Below are positions 35,359 through 44,166 of a stretch of DNA of 64,000 nt, piece after piece (within the stretch, counting starts at the first letter, position 1; every line of letters starts with the position of its first letter). This DNA comes from SZAS-103 sp038316385. Its GTDB lineage: Bacteria > Pseudomonadota > Gammaproteobacteria > Xanthomonadales > Xanthomonadaceae. Both the position numbers and the translations under genes were made by a program. Location of the stretch: assembly GCA_038316385.1 (NCBI GenBank), contig JBBQAN010000004.1:96075-160074 (forward strand), written 5' to 3'. The notes under the pieces are model-generated. The model made no database searches. It had not been told where the DNA came from and saw nothing but the letters and a program-made list of their open reading frames with translations.

Positions 35359-36270
35359 ATGATCAAGCAACGTACGCTCAAGAATGTCATCCGCGCCACC
35401 GGCGTCGGTCTTCATTCCGGTGAAAAGGTTTTCCTGACCTTGCGCCCTGCGGCAGCCGACAGCGGCATCGTCTTTCGTCGCGTGGACTTCGCCCAACCCA
35501 TTGAAATCCATGCCCGCGCCGAGCATGTAGGCGACACCAGCCTGTCCACGACACTGACCCGTGGCGATGTGCGCATCATGACGGTCGAGCATCTGCTGTC
35601 CGCGCTTGCCGGCCTCGGTATCGACAACGCCTATGTGGATCTGTCGGCTCCCGAAGTGCCGATCATGGATGGTTCGGCCGGGCCGTATGTCTTTCTGATC
35701 CAGTCTGCCGGCATCGAGGAGCAGAACGCGCCGAAGCGCTTCATTCGCATCAAGAAGCCTGTGCGTGTCGAAGACGGCGACAAGTGGGCACGTTTCGAGC
35801 CGTTCGACGGCTTCAAAGTCGGCTTCACGATCGACTTCAACCACCCGATCTTCACCCGTTCGACCTCGTCGGCCGAGGTGGATTTCTCGACGACCTCGTT
35901 TGTCAAGGAAGTCAGCCGCGCGCGTACGTTCGGTTTCATGAAGGACATCGAGATGCTGCGCGACCGCAAGCTGGTACTGGGCGGCAGCATGGATAACGCG
36001 ATTGTGCTGGACGACTACCGCGTGCTCAACGAAGATGGTTTGCGCTACGAGGACGAGTTCGTCAAGCACAAGATCCTCGATGCGATCGGTGATCTCTACC
36101 TGCTCGGCCATAGTCTGATCGGCGCTTTCTATGGTTATAAATCCGGCCATCAGCTCAATAATCAATTGTTGCGGACCCTTCTTGCCGATCGCACGGCGTG
36201 GGAAGAAGTCACCTTCGACGACCCCGCACAGGCGCCGATTTCCTACGCGCATCCCGCCCAGGCGGTGTGA
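35359..36270 (+). CDS. lpxC: UDP-3-O-acyl-N-acetylglucosamine deacetylase LpxC
   Basis: Zinc enzyme for the committed step of lipid A synthesis. The start MIKQRTLKNVIRATGVGLHSGEKV at 35359 gives 303 residues, the E. coli length being 305. The zinc-binding parts are MTVEHLLSALAGLGIDNAYVDL and HKILDAIGDLYLLGH, each with the expected histidines and Asp. SAGPYVFLIQSAGI and the insert FNHPIF are present too. The earlier frame (from 35290) reads through the promoter and is rejected. It is the conserved gene after ftsZ. Confidence 0.97.
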   Translation: MIKQRTLKNVIRATGVGLHSGEKVFLTLRPAAADSGIVFRRVDFAQPIEIHARAEHVGDTSLSTTLTRGDVRIMTVEHLLSALAGLGIDNAYVDLSAPEVPIMDGSAGPYVFLIQSAGIEEQNAPKRFIRIKKPVRVEDGDKWARFEPFDGFKVGFTIDFNHPIFTRSTSSAEVDFSTTSFVKEVSRARTFGFMKDIEMLRDRKLVLGGSMDNAIVLDDYRVLNEDGLRYEDEFVKHKILDAIGDLYLLGHSLIGAFYGYKSGHQLNNQLLRTLLADRTAWEEVTFDDPAQAPISYAHPAQAV

Positions 36271-36291
36271 CCCTGAACCGCGCGCAGTGCT

Positions 36292-36313
36292 ATCCGTGAC
36301 GTAAGTCACGGAT
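36292..36313 (+). terminator. Hairpin after lpxC
   Basis: The arms 36292-36300 and 36305-36313 are exact 9-base complements (ATCCGTGAC type) around a GTAA tetraloop, 22 bases after the lpxC stop. The following sequence becomes T-rich (AATTTTATCTTG at about 36323-36334) but not directly after the stem. It is a plausible lpxC terminator. The rest of 36314-36436, before the convergent dciA stop, holds no other recognisable site. Confidence 0.5.
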
Positions 36314-36436
36314 TGGGCAGGCAATTTTATCTTGTCCGGTTTTTGCTGTAGTATCCGTTCTCGGTCATTTGATGGCTGGGCCGGTCATGCCTTGGCCGGG
36401 GCAATCGCCGATAAGGGGATTGCGATTGCGCAACGG

Positions 36437-36904
36437 CTACGCCAAGGAGGCCAGCCGCAGGAGTTGGGCCCGCAGTTCGGGATCCGCCACGGATTCGGCG
36501 GTCGTCCGCAGTGCATCGCGGGTGGCTAGAGAGAGTGGTTTCGACGCTACCTGATCCGGTTGGGATTGATCCGGCGGCGTTACTTTCACCATGAGTGCTC
36601 CAGCCTGCAAGCCAGCTTCGGTCGCAGCGTCCAACAGGGCGTCTGCATGTTGCCGCAGCTTCGCCCCCCAGACCGGAGTGTCCACCAGGTACACCAGTTT
36701 GCCGGCGCCCACATTGCCCAGACGGCAGTGCGGTAGCAACGAGTCCGGCAGGCATCGACGCAGCCGCTCATCCATCGCCGCCAGCCATTGCGCGCGTGCG
36801 ATGAGTCGGCCGAGTCCCGCCTCACCCGCCGCTTCCAGCGCCGGGCGTGGCGCGGACGAGGCCTTGGCTGTGCCCTGCAGACGCAAGTCAGACGGTTTAC
36901 GCAT
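36437..36904 (-). CDS. dciA: DUF721 protein, DciA-like helicase loader candidate
   Basis: Small basic protein of the DUF721 family; in bacteria lacking phage-type loaders, DciA delivers the replicative helicase DnaB. The start MRKPSDLRLQGTAKASSAP at 36904 gives 155 residues. The family core is LIARAQWLAAMDERLRRCLPDSLLPHCRLGNVGAGKLVYLVDTPVWGAKLRQHADALLDAA. It is the sort of gene found after lpxC in Xanthomonadales. Its start codon shares bases with that of the divergent M23 peptidase gene (CATG at 36902-36905). Function is inferred from the family. Confidence 0.8.
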   Translation of the reverse strand: MRKPSDLRLQGTAKASSAPRPALEAAGEAGLGRLIARAQWLAAMDERLRRCLPDSLLPHCRLGNVGAGKLVYLVDTPVWGAKLRQHADALLDAATEAGLQAGALMVKVTPPDQSQPDQVASKPLSLATRDALRTTAESVADPELRAQLLRLASLA

Positions 36905-37820
36905 GAATCTCATTATCGTAGCGAAGTTCCTGAAAGCGCCGAAACGTTTCTGTGTCCATGATGATCGCAAACTGCTGGCAGGAGTCGCCGGAGCTCTGGC
37001 GGTCCTCATCATGCTCGGTTTTACAATCGGATTCTTCACCCGCGGGGGGGTGGCGATGGCCGAGGTGCACGATCTGCGTGCGCAGTTGTCCCAACAGCGA
37101 GTGCAGCTCGCTGAATCCAGCGCTGCCTCGCAACGCGATGTCAACGCGATGGCGATCAAGCTCGGCGAACTGCAGGCGCAAGCCAACCGGCTCAACGCCC
37201 TCGGCGAGCGGCTGATCCGGATGGGCAAGATCACCGACGGCGAATTCAACTTCTCCGCGCAACCCGGTACCGGTGGCGGCGACGAACCGACCACGGCGAT
37301 CAGCGCGACTGAGTTGTCGCAGCAAATGGCCGGGCTGGGCAAGACTTTTAACCATTCCGGCGACCAGTTGCAGGTGCTTGAATCGCTGCTGCTGAACCAG
37401 GATCTCGATCGCAGTCAGACCCCGTCCTCGATGCCGCTGGCCAACACCTATGTTTCCGCGCCATTCGGCAATCGCCTCGATCCGATCACCGGCGGGCACG
37501 AGTTCCACAAGGGTCTCGATCTCAATGGCGAAACTGGCGACCCGATTCACGCAGCCGCCGATGGTATCGTGATGCGCTCTGACTTCGATAACGGCGGTTA
37601 CGGCAACGTGGTCGATATCGATCACGGCAATGGTTACGCCACCCGCTATGGGCATTGCTCGAAGTTGCTGGTGAAAGTCGGCGATCTGGTGCATGCCGGC
37701 GATGTGATCGCCAAGGTCGGATCGACGGGCCATTCGACCGGCTCGCATCTGCATTTCGAAGTCTGGATCAATGGTGCGCCAGTGAATCCGCAACCCTACC
37801 TCAGCAAGATTGGGCGCTGA
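36903..37820 (+). CDS. M23 family peptidoglycan endopeptidase, membrane-anchored
   Basis: LytM-type metallopeptidase of 305 residues. A short cytoplasmic start (MNLIIVAKFLKAPKRFCVHDDRKLL) is followed by one membrane helix (AGVAGALAVLIMLGFTIGFF), a periplasmic coiled coil (about 50-110) and the LytM domain. The active-site set is nearly complete: GHEFHKGLDLNGETGDPIHAAADGIV (H and D of the HxxxD motif), YGHCSKLLVKVGDLVHAGDVIAKVGSTGHSTGSHLHFEV (HLH). It likely trims or regulates septal peptidoglycan, or activates another hydrolase. Lies between dciA and secA. Confidence 0.9.
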   Translation: MNLIIVAKFLKAPKRFCVHDDRKLLAGVAGALAVLIMLGFTIGFFTRGGVAMAEVHDLRAQLSQQRVQLAESSAASQRDVNAMAIKLGELQAQANRLNALGERLIRMGKITDGEFNFSAQPGTGGGDEPTTAISATELSQQMAGLGKTFNHSGDQLQVLESLLLNQDLDRSQTPSSMPLANTYVSAPFGNRLDPITGGHEFHKGLDLNGETGDPIHAAADGIVMRSDFDNGGYGNVVDIDHGNGYATRYGHCSKLLVKVGDLVHAGDVIAKVGSTGHSTGSHLHFEVWINGAPVNPQPYLSKIGR

Positions 37821-37874
37821 CACTGCTTCGGACGATTTGCCGCCCGAGGTTGATTCGCATCCGGCCAACCCCAC

Positions 37875-37909
37875 GTTAGAATGTACGACCGGGCCGCCGA
37901 GAGCGGCCC
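37875..37909 (+). promoter_or_regulatory. secA leader: -10-like TAGAAT and a GC hairpin
   Basis: The 168-base gap before secA contains TAGAAT at about 37877-37882, with no good -35 at 17 bases, followed by a 7-bp stem (37891-37897 and 37903-37909, GGGCCGC type) with a five-base loop. The rest of the leader up to the ATG at 37989 has an open frame in phase with secA but no SecM-like arrest sequence. Evidence for regulation is weak. Confidence 0.3.
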
Positions 37910-37988
37910 GATGCATTTTCATGCCCAGTTGCGCGTGCGCAACCGGGCGAAACGCTGCCTCCATCGAATTCAGCCATCTCGGGTTTCC

Positions 37989-40739
37989 ATGATCAACAGT
38001 CTCCTCACCCGCATGTTCGGCAGTCGCAATGAGCGCCTGCTGAAACAGCTGCAAAAGAACGTCGTCAAGATCAACGCGCTGGAGCCGCAGCTGCAGAAGC
38101 TGTCCGATGACGAACTCAAGGGCAAGACCGACATCTTCCGGCAGCGCATCGCGGCCGGCGAAACCCTCGACCAACTGCTGCCCGAAGCCTTCGCGGTCGT
38201 GCGCGAGGCATCGGTGCGCGTGCTCGGCCTGCGCCCCTATGACGTGCAGATGATCGGCGGGATGGTGCTGCATCTGGGCAAGATCGCCGAAATGCGCACA
38301 GGCGAGGGCAAGACTCTGGTCGGCACCCTGCCGGTGTACCTCAACGCGCTGTCCGGCAAGGGCGTGCACGTGGTCACGGTCAACGATTACCTGGCCCGTC
38401 GCGACTCGGCGTGGATGGGGCGGGTGTACACATGGCTCGGCATGAGCGTCGGCGTGGTCTATCCGAACATGCCGCACGGCGACAAGAAATCCGCGTATGC
38501 CGCCGACATCACGTACGGCACCAACAACGAATACGGATTCGATTACTTGCGCGACAACATGGCGCTGGACAAGGACAGCAAATTCCAGCGCGCGCTGAAT
38601 TTCGCGATCGTCGACGAGGTCGATTCGATCCTGATCGACGAGGCGCGCACGCCGTTGATCATTTCCGGCCCGGCCGACGACTCACCCGAGTTGTACGTCA
38701 AGGTCGATCGCATCGTGCCCAAATTGATCAGGCAACAGACCGAAGAAGGCGAGGGCGATTACTGGGTCGATGAAAAACAGAAACAGGCGCATCTGTCCGA
38801 GGCGGGCATGTCGCACGCCGAGGAATTGCTGCGCGACGCAGCCATCCTGAATCCCGACGATAGCCTCTACGACAGTCACAATCTCGCCGTCGTGCATCAC
38901 CTCAACGCCGCGCTGCGCGCGCACGCGATCTACCAGCGCGACGTGGACTACATCGTGCGCGATGGCGAAGTCATCATCGTCGATGAATTCACCGGTCGCA
39001 CCCTGGCCGGCAGACGCTGGTCGGACGGACTGCATCAAGCGGTCGAAGCGAAGGAAAACGTGCCGGTGCAGCGCGAGAACCAGACGCTTGCATCGATCAC
39101 CTTCCAGAATTATTTCCGCATGTACGCCAAGCTCGGCGGCATGACCGGCACCGCCGATACCGAGGCCTACGAGTTCCAGGACATTTACGGCCTCGAAGTG
39201 GTGGTGATCCCGACCCATCGTCCGATGGTGCGCAAGGATCATTCGGATTTGATGTTCTTCGGTCCCAAGGCCAAGTACGACGCCGTGGTGCAGGACATCA
39301 AGGATTGCTACACGCGCGGCCAGCCGGTGCTGGTCGGCACGACGTCGATCGAAACCTCCGAGATGCTGTCGCAGCGCCTGCGCGCCGAACACGTGCCGCA
39401 TGAAGTGCTCAACGCCAAACAGCACGAGCGCGAGGCGATCATCGTCGCGCAGGCCGGGCAGCCGAAGGCGGTGACGATCGCGACCAATATGGCCGGTCGC
39501 GGCACCGACATCGTGCTCGGCGGCAACCTCGACGTCGAACTGCAGGCGCTCGACGAGAACACAACCGAAGCCGACAAGGCGCGCCTGCGCGCCGAATGGC
39601 AGCAACGCCATGATGCGGTCAAGCAAGCCGGCGGCCTGCATATCGTCGGCACCGAGCGCCACGAGTCGCGACGCATCGACAACCAGTTGCGCGGGCGCTC
39701 AGGCCGCCAGGGCGATCCGGGTTCCAGTCGCTTCTTCCTGTCGTTCGAAGACAACTTGATGCGGATCTTCGCGTCGGACTTCATCCAGCGCGCGATGAAG
39801 ATGATGCGCATGAAGGAAGATGACGTCATCGAATCGGCGATGGTGAGCAAGCAGATCGAGAAGGCGCAGCGCAAGGTCGAGGCGCACAACTTCGACATCC
39901 GCAAAAACCTGCTCGACTTTGATGACGTCAACAACGACCAGCGCAAGGTCATCTACCAGCAGCGCGACGAACTGCTGGAAACCCAATCGGTGCAGGACAC
40001 TGTGCAATCGATACGCGACGACGTGTTCGCCGAGATCGTGCGCAAGTACGTTCCCGAACATTCGGTGGACGAGCAGTGGGATGTGGCCGGACTCGATCGC
40101 GTCCTCGCCGACGAATTCGGCATCCACTCGGACTTGCAAGCTTACGTCCACGGCGCCGGGGACATCGACGCGACTGCGATCGGCAGGCATGCACAGGAGC
40201 TCGCCGCGAAGCATTTCACCGACAAGGAAAACGATGTCGGCCCGGAGATGATGCGCGCGCTGGAAAAGCACATCATGCTCAACGTGCTCGACCAGAACTG
40301 GAAGGAGCACCTCGCGCGCATGGACTACCTGCGACAGGGCATCCACTTGCGCGGATTCGCGCAGAAGCAGCCGAAACAGGAGTTCAAGCGCGAATCGTTC
40401 GAGCTGTTCTCGGAAATGCTGGAGAAGTTCAAGCGCGAAGTCACCACGATCCTGGCGCGTGTGCGCGTGCGCGACGACGACGAAGTCGCACGGATCGAGG
40501 CCGAAGAACGCCGCCAGACCGAAGCGCAGGCGAAACAAATGCAATTCCAGCATCCCGTCCACGCTGCACTGGAAGCGGATGCTTTCGGACCCGACGCGGC
40601 AACCGGTGTGCAGACCGACCAGGACGTCATTCCGGTGCCGCAGCCGGTCCTGCGCGACGGTCCAAAGGTCGGTCGCAACGATGCGTGCCCCTGCGGCTCC
40701 GGAAAGAAATACAAGCAGTGCCATGGACAACTCGTGTGA
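37989..40739 (+). CDS. secA: Protein translocase ATPase SecA
   Basis: Motor of the Sec translocon. The start MINSLLTRMFGSRNERLLKQLQKNVVKINALE at 37989 gives 916 residues. Walker A is in IAEMRTGEGKTLVGTLPVYLNAL and the DEAD box in EVDSILIDEARTPLIISG. NMAGRGTDIVLGGNL and QLRGRSGRQGDPGSSRFFLSFEDNLMRIF are in the second helicase half. The C-terminal zinc site CPCGSGKKYKQCHG, which binds SecB and ribosomes, closes the protein. The open frame extends upstream to 37881, but no SecA homology lies there. Confidence 0.97.
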   Translation: MINSLLTRMFGSRNERLLKQLQKNVVKINALEPQLQKLSDDELKGKTDIFRQRIAAGETLDQLLPEAFAVVREASVRVLGLRPYDVQMIGGMVLHLGKIAEMRTGEGKTLVGTLPVYLNALSGKGVHVVTVNDYLARRDSAWMGRVYTWLGMSVGVVYPNMPHGDKKSAYAADITYGTNNEYGFDYLRDNMALDKDSKFQRALNFAIVDEVDSILIDEARTPLIISGPADDSPELYVKVDRIVPKLIRQQTEEGEGDYWVDEKQKQAHLSEAGMSHAEELLRDAAILNPDDSLYDSHNLAVVHHLNAALRAHAIYQRDVDYIVRDGEVIIVDEFTGRTLAGRRWSDGLHQAVEAKENVPVQRENQTLASITFQNYFRMYAKLGGMTGTADTEAYEFQDIYGLEVVVIPTHRPMVRKDHSDLMFFGPKAKYDAVVQDIKDCYTRGQPVLVGTTSIETSEMLSQRLRAEHVPHEVLNAKQHEREAIIVAQAGQPKAVTIATNMAGRGTDIVLGGNLDVELQALDENTTEADKARLRAEWQQRHDAVKQAGGLHIVGTERHESRRIDNQLRGRSGRQGDPGSSRFFLSFEDNLMRIFASDFIQRAMKMMRMKEDDVIESAMVSKQIEKAQRKVEAHNFDIRKNLLDFDDVNNDQRKVIYQQRDELLETQSVQDTVQSIRDDVFAEIVRKYVPEHSVDEQWDVAGLDRVLADEFGIHSDLQAYVHGAGDIDATAIGRHAQELAAKHFTDKENDVGPEMMRALEKHIMLNVLDQNWKEHLARMDYLRQGIHLRGFAQKQPKQEFKRESFELFSEMLEKFKREVTTILARVRVRDDDEVARIEAEERRQTEAQAKQMQFQHPVHAALEADAFGPDAATGVQTDQDVIPVPQPVLRDGPKVGRNDACPCGSGKKYKQCHGQLV

Positions 40740-40808
40740 AATAGGCGCTCTGATCGATCGCGTCGATGCGCATCGCTACGCGTCGATCGATGCATCACTT
40801 CGGTCGGC

Positions 40809-41759
40809 ATGAAGAAGACCGCACCAGTCCATGTTGTTGCTGGTGTGATCCGGGATCCGCGCGGGCGCATCCTGCTCGCGCGACGCACCGCCGGTCGCGA
40901 CCTTGCAGGTTTGTGGGAATTTCCCGGCGGCAAGGTCGATCCCGGCGAGTCACCTGAGCAGGCGCTGGCGCGCGAGCTGCACGAAGAACTCGGCATCCGT
41001 ATCGAACGCAGCACACCGTTGATCGCGGTGCCGCACGCGTATCACGACAAGCGCATCGTGCTCGATGTGCGCACGATCGACGCGTGGAGCGGCAATGCGG
41101 TCGGTCGCGAAAATCAGGCGCTTGCATGGGTGCCGTTGGCCAGACTCGCGACGTATCCGATGCCGCCGGCAGATCGTCCGGTGGTGGCGGCATTGCAGCA
41201 ACCCGATCGCTACCTGATCACTCCAGAGCCCGATCTGCGACAACGCGCGTCATTCCTGTGCAATCTGGATCTTGCGCTGAAAGCGGGCGTGCGCAGGGTG
41301 CAATTGCGCAGCCATGCATCGGAGCCAGAAGCATTGCGCTCGCTCGCCGAGGCGATGCAGAAACGTTGCCAGGCCGCGCGTGCCGAACTTCTGATCAATA
41401 CGCATATTGATCTAGCGCGGGCGCTTGGTATTGGCGTGCATTTGCGCGCAGAGCAATTCATGCAACTCGGTGAACGGCCGCTGCCGGCGAAACTTGCGGT
41501 CGCCGCTTCCTGCCACGATCACGACGAACTGCGGCATGCGGAGCGCATCGGTGTCGACTTCGTCGCGCTCGGCCCGGTCCTTGCGACCGCCAGTCATCCG
41601 GATCGCGCTGGCATGGGCTGGGACGGATTCGCGCATTTGCGCGAGTCGATCGCATTGCCGATCTACTCGCTCGGAGGAATGAAAGCTGCGGATCTTGACA
41701 ATGCGCGCGCGCACGGTGCGCAGGGCATCGCGGCGATTCGCGGATTGTGGCCGGCTTGA
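40809..41759 (+). CDS. Nudix hydrolase (MutT-like) fused to a thiamine-phosphate-synthase-like domain
   Basis: Two-domain protein of 316 residues. Residues 1 to about 130 are a MutT-type Nudix hydrolase: the Nudix box GKVDPGESPEQALARELHEELGI (residues 41-63) matches GX5EX7REUXEEXGU, and LAGLWEFPGGK precedes it. It should sanitise 8-oxo-dGTP. Residues about 140-316 resemble ThiE, a TIM barrel (LRSHASEPEALRSLAEAMQK, LLINTHIDLARALGIGVHLRAEQ, VDFVALGPVLATASHPD, YSLGGMKAADLDNARAHGAQGIAAIRGLW). This fusion is widespread in beta- and gammaproteobacteria; the role of the second half is unknown. Confidence 0.9.
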   Translation: MKKTAPVHVVAGVIRDPRGRILLARRTAGRDLAGLWEFPGGKVDPGESPEQALARELHEELGIRIERSTPLIAVPHAYHDKRIVLDVRTIDAWSGNAVGRENQALAWVPLARLATYPMPPADRPVVAALQQPDRYLITPEPDLRQRASFLCNLDLALKAGVRRVQLRSHASEPEALRSLAEAMQKRCQAARAELLINTHIDLARALGIGVHLRAEQFMQLGERPLPAKLAVAASCHDHDELRHAERIGVDFVALGPVLATASHPDRAGMGWDGFAHLRESIALPIYSLGGMKAADLDNARAHGAQGIAAIRGLWPA

Positions 41760-41775
41760 TCGCAGCGTCGAAACG

Positions 41776-42414
41776 CTACCCAGAATCGAATGCCGCTGCA
41801 AACTGGAGATAGCGTTGATGCAGCGCCGCGATCTGCGGCGCAAGCGCGGCCATCGCGCCGCTGTTGTCGATCACATCGTCAGCGATCCCAAGCCGCTGCT
41901 CGCGCGTGGCCTGTGCGGCAAGAATGCGTTCGGCCTGTTCGGGCGTGCTGCCATCGCGCAAGCGCAAGCGTTGCACTTGCGCATCGCGCGGAACATCCAC
42001 CACCAGGACACGACTCAGCCACGGATACGATGTCCGGCCTCCGCCTTCGGCCAAGAGCGGAATCGCGGCCATCGCATAGACACTGGTCGCGGCGACGCAG
42101 GCTTCGTATATCGCTGCGCGGATGCGCGGGTGCAGAATGAATTCCAGATCGTGCCGCGCATGTGCGTCGTCGAACACGATACGCCGCAGCGTCGCTCGAT
42201 CCAGACGGCCGTCCGCAAAAAGCACGTTGCTGCCGAAACATTGCACTATCGCAGCGAGCGCCGGTTCCCCTGGCTCGACCAGCCCATGCGCGATGGTATC
42301 GGCATCGGCGACCGCGATGCCGAGTTGCTCGAAGTGGCGGCTCACAGCAGACTTGCCCGAGGCGATCCCGCCGGTGATCGCGACGACGAAACCTGGCTCT
42401 TGCATCTGTTGCAT
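41776..42414 (-). CDS. coaE: Dephospho-CoA kinase
   Basis: Phosphorylates the 3'-OH of dephospho-CoA in the last step of coenzyme A synthesis. The P-loop is FVVAITGGIASGKSAVSRHFEQLG, followed by VADADTIAHGLVEPG and the lid region LVVDVPRDAQVQRLRLRDGSTPEQAERILAAQATREQRLGIADDVIDNSG. The start at 42414 (MQQMQEPG) abuts the upstream stop with no gap; MQEPG at 42405 is also possible. It is the last gene of the pilB-C-D operon, its usual place in this group. Confidence 0.95.
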   Translation of the reverse strand: MQQMQEPGFVVAITGGIASGKSAVSRHFEQLGIAVADADTIAHGLVEPGEPALAAIVQCFGSNVLFADGRLDRATLRRIVFDDAHARHDLEFILHPRIRAAIYEACVAATSVYAMAAIPLLAEGGGRTSYPWLSRVLVVDVPRDAQVQRLRLRDGSTPEQAERILAAQATREQRLGIADDVIDNSGAMAALAPQIAALHQRYLQFAAAFDSG

Positions 42415-44166
42415 TCAGTGCGAGACTTTTGTTTGTTGATGATGCGACGAAACCACCACCGCGCAGCCTTGATCGAACCGGGCGCGATCAATGTCGAGTT
42501 GCGATGGGCGGTTGATGACGCGCGGTCGATAATGCCATCGCTGACTGAACAGGCTCCAGCTCGCATCGTGTCCTGGAAAGTCCACGCCAGCCATGTCGAT
42601 CAGCGACTCAAAGGTGTTCGCGCTCATCGTGCGTTTGCCCGCATTTGTGCGCAGCGCCGCCAGCCGTTCCGGGAACGCGGCTGCGTACGCATCGGAATGC
42701 CAGAATAGCGCTGAAATCTGGTAGTCGTAGCGCGAACCGAACCCGTGTCCTTCGACTTTGCAGGTCGATGTCGGCAGGGTCTCGCCGTGATCGGATTCGT
42801 ACCACAGCGCGGTTACCGTGCCGCTGTCGCGCAGGACGCCGATGATCGATGCGAGCACATGGTCGGAATACAGGATCGAGTTGTCGTAGCTGTTACGCGC
42901 GTGTTCGCGCGCTGCAACATTTCCCGCTGGATCCGATTCGGTCGGCAGAAAACGCTTGTAAGCATCCGGATAGCGGTAGTCGTAACTCTGGTGACTGCCC
43001 ATCATGTGCAGCACGATGAACAAATCGTGGTTCGAGTCGTGCAACGCATCTTGCAGCGGCTGCAGCAGATCCTCGTCGTAGCTGCCGGGGACGCTCCACG
43101 AGGCGTGATTGAGAAACTCCGCGTGCAGGGCTTCGAACGCATAAGTCGAAACCGGTGAGTCGTATTTGCCGATCGCCTGCTGGTTGGAAATCCAGTACGT
43201 CTCGAAGCCTGCTTCCTGCATCGCGCGCAGGATCGACGCTTCCTTCCACCACGCGAATTTCTTTTCGACGATCGGTTTGCGGGTCAGGATCAGTGGAATC
43301 GCGGTGATCGACTCCGGCCATGCGCTCACCATGTCCGGCATCGGAACGAGGTTCGTCATGCGCTCAAGTTCCGGATTGGTCGCGCGCTCGTAACCGAACA
43401 GCTGCCAGTGATCGCGACGGCTGGCTTCGCCGACGACCAGTACATACACCTGCCGTCGCGCGATGGTCGCGATGCGATGCGCGTGGAAACGGAAGCCATC
43501 CAGTCGCGCCACGTCACCGCGCATCTGTTTCCACTGGCGATGGTAGTCGATGAGACGCGGAATCATGCCGAAGGGATAGCCGAACTGGATTGCATCACCC
43601 ATTGCGCCGATCCGATCGACGCCTGCGTACATCCGCCCAGCAACGTCGCCTTGAGCAGTGACGGCTGCAAGGACGCCCGTCGCCAATGGCAAACCGATTG
43701 CCACCGCAGCCATCCATGCGCGAACGCCCGCACGCAACCGCAAGTCGTCACGATAACTCCACCATGCCGCCAGCCACGGAATCAACGCTGCAACCAGGAA
43801 ACATGCGAGCAAAGGCAGCAACATGCCGCCGAGATATTCGCGGATTTCGCGCGGATTGGTCGCGATGAGCGTGGCAATGATTTCGGCAAACGTCGGCCGA
43901 TGGTAAGTGCCGATGTAGAACCCTTCCAGCGGCGCCAACATCGCGAACGGCGCCAGCAACAGGCAAGCGATCCACAGGCGATTGCCGAGCAGTGCGAACA
44001 GTGCGAGCAATAGCGCCAACGGGAGGATCAATGCGTCAACCAGCATGTCCGCATGGGCGCCGCACCACATCCAGACCAGGTTGGGCAGCATCAACAACAG
44101 GATCACCGCACAGATCATGCTCACCGCGCGGTGGCGTCCGCAGGGCGACGAAACGATTTCGTTCAT
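42415..44166 (-). CDS. Phosphoethanolamine transferase-like membrane protein (EptA/CptA superfamily)
   Basis: Alkaline-phosphatase-fold enzyme with a membrane domain; relatives put phosphoethanolamine on lipid A, LPS core, glucans or, as PptA in Neisseria, on pilin. The 583 residues have about five N-terminal helices (to about 170) and a periplasmic catalytic domain. Metal-site segments are present: LVVGEASRRDHWQLFGYERATNP (244-266), MMGSHQSYDYRYP (388-400), YESDHGE (456-462) and VEGHGF (471-476). The nucleophile position, Thr in GETxR of EptA and MCR-1, is Ala248 with Ser249 next. The start overlaps the pilD stop (ATGA), so the two are likely cotranslated. Confidence 0.82.
   Translation of the reverse strand: MNEIVSSPCGRHRAVSMICAVILLLMLPNLVWMWCGAHADMLVDALILPLALLLALFALLGNRLWIACLLLAPFAMLAPLEGFYIGTYHRPTFAEIIATLIATNPREIREYLGGMLLPLLACFLVAALIPWLAAWWSYRDDLRLRAGVRAWMAAVAIGLPLATGVLAAVTAQGDVAGRMYAGVDRIGAMGDAIQFGYPFGMIPRLIDYHRQWKQMRGDVARLDGFRFHAHRIATIARRQVYVLVVGEASRRDHWQLFGYERATNPELERMTNLVPMPDMVSAWPESITAIPLILTRKPIVEKKFAWWKEASILRAMQEAGFETYWISNQQAIGKYDSPVSTYAFEALHAEFLNHASWSVPGSYDEDLLQPLQDALHDSNHDLFIVLHMMGSHQSYDYRYPDAYKRFLPTESDPAGNVAAREHARNSYDNSILYSDHVLASIIGVLRDSGTVTALWYESDHGETLPTSTCKVEGHGFGSRYDYQISALFWHSDAYAAAFPERLAALRTNAGKRTMSANTFESLIDMAGVDFPGHDASWSLFSQRWHYRPRVINRPSQLDIDRARFDQGCAVVVSSHHQQTKVSH

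Noticed and set aside
37881..37988. N-terminal extension of SecA of 36 residues
   Set aside because: The SecA family begins at MINSLLTRMFGSRN; the extension covers the likely promoter and the GC hairpin and shows no SecA homology.
40740..40808. Imperfect palindrome between secA and the Nudix gene (GATCGATCGCGT and ACGCGTCGATCGATG)
   Set aside because: The pairing is imperfect and no T-tract follows; I could not support it as a terminator or an operator.
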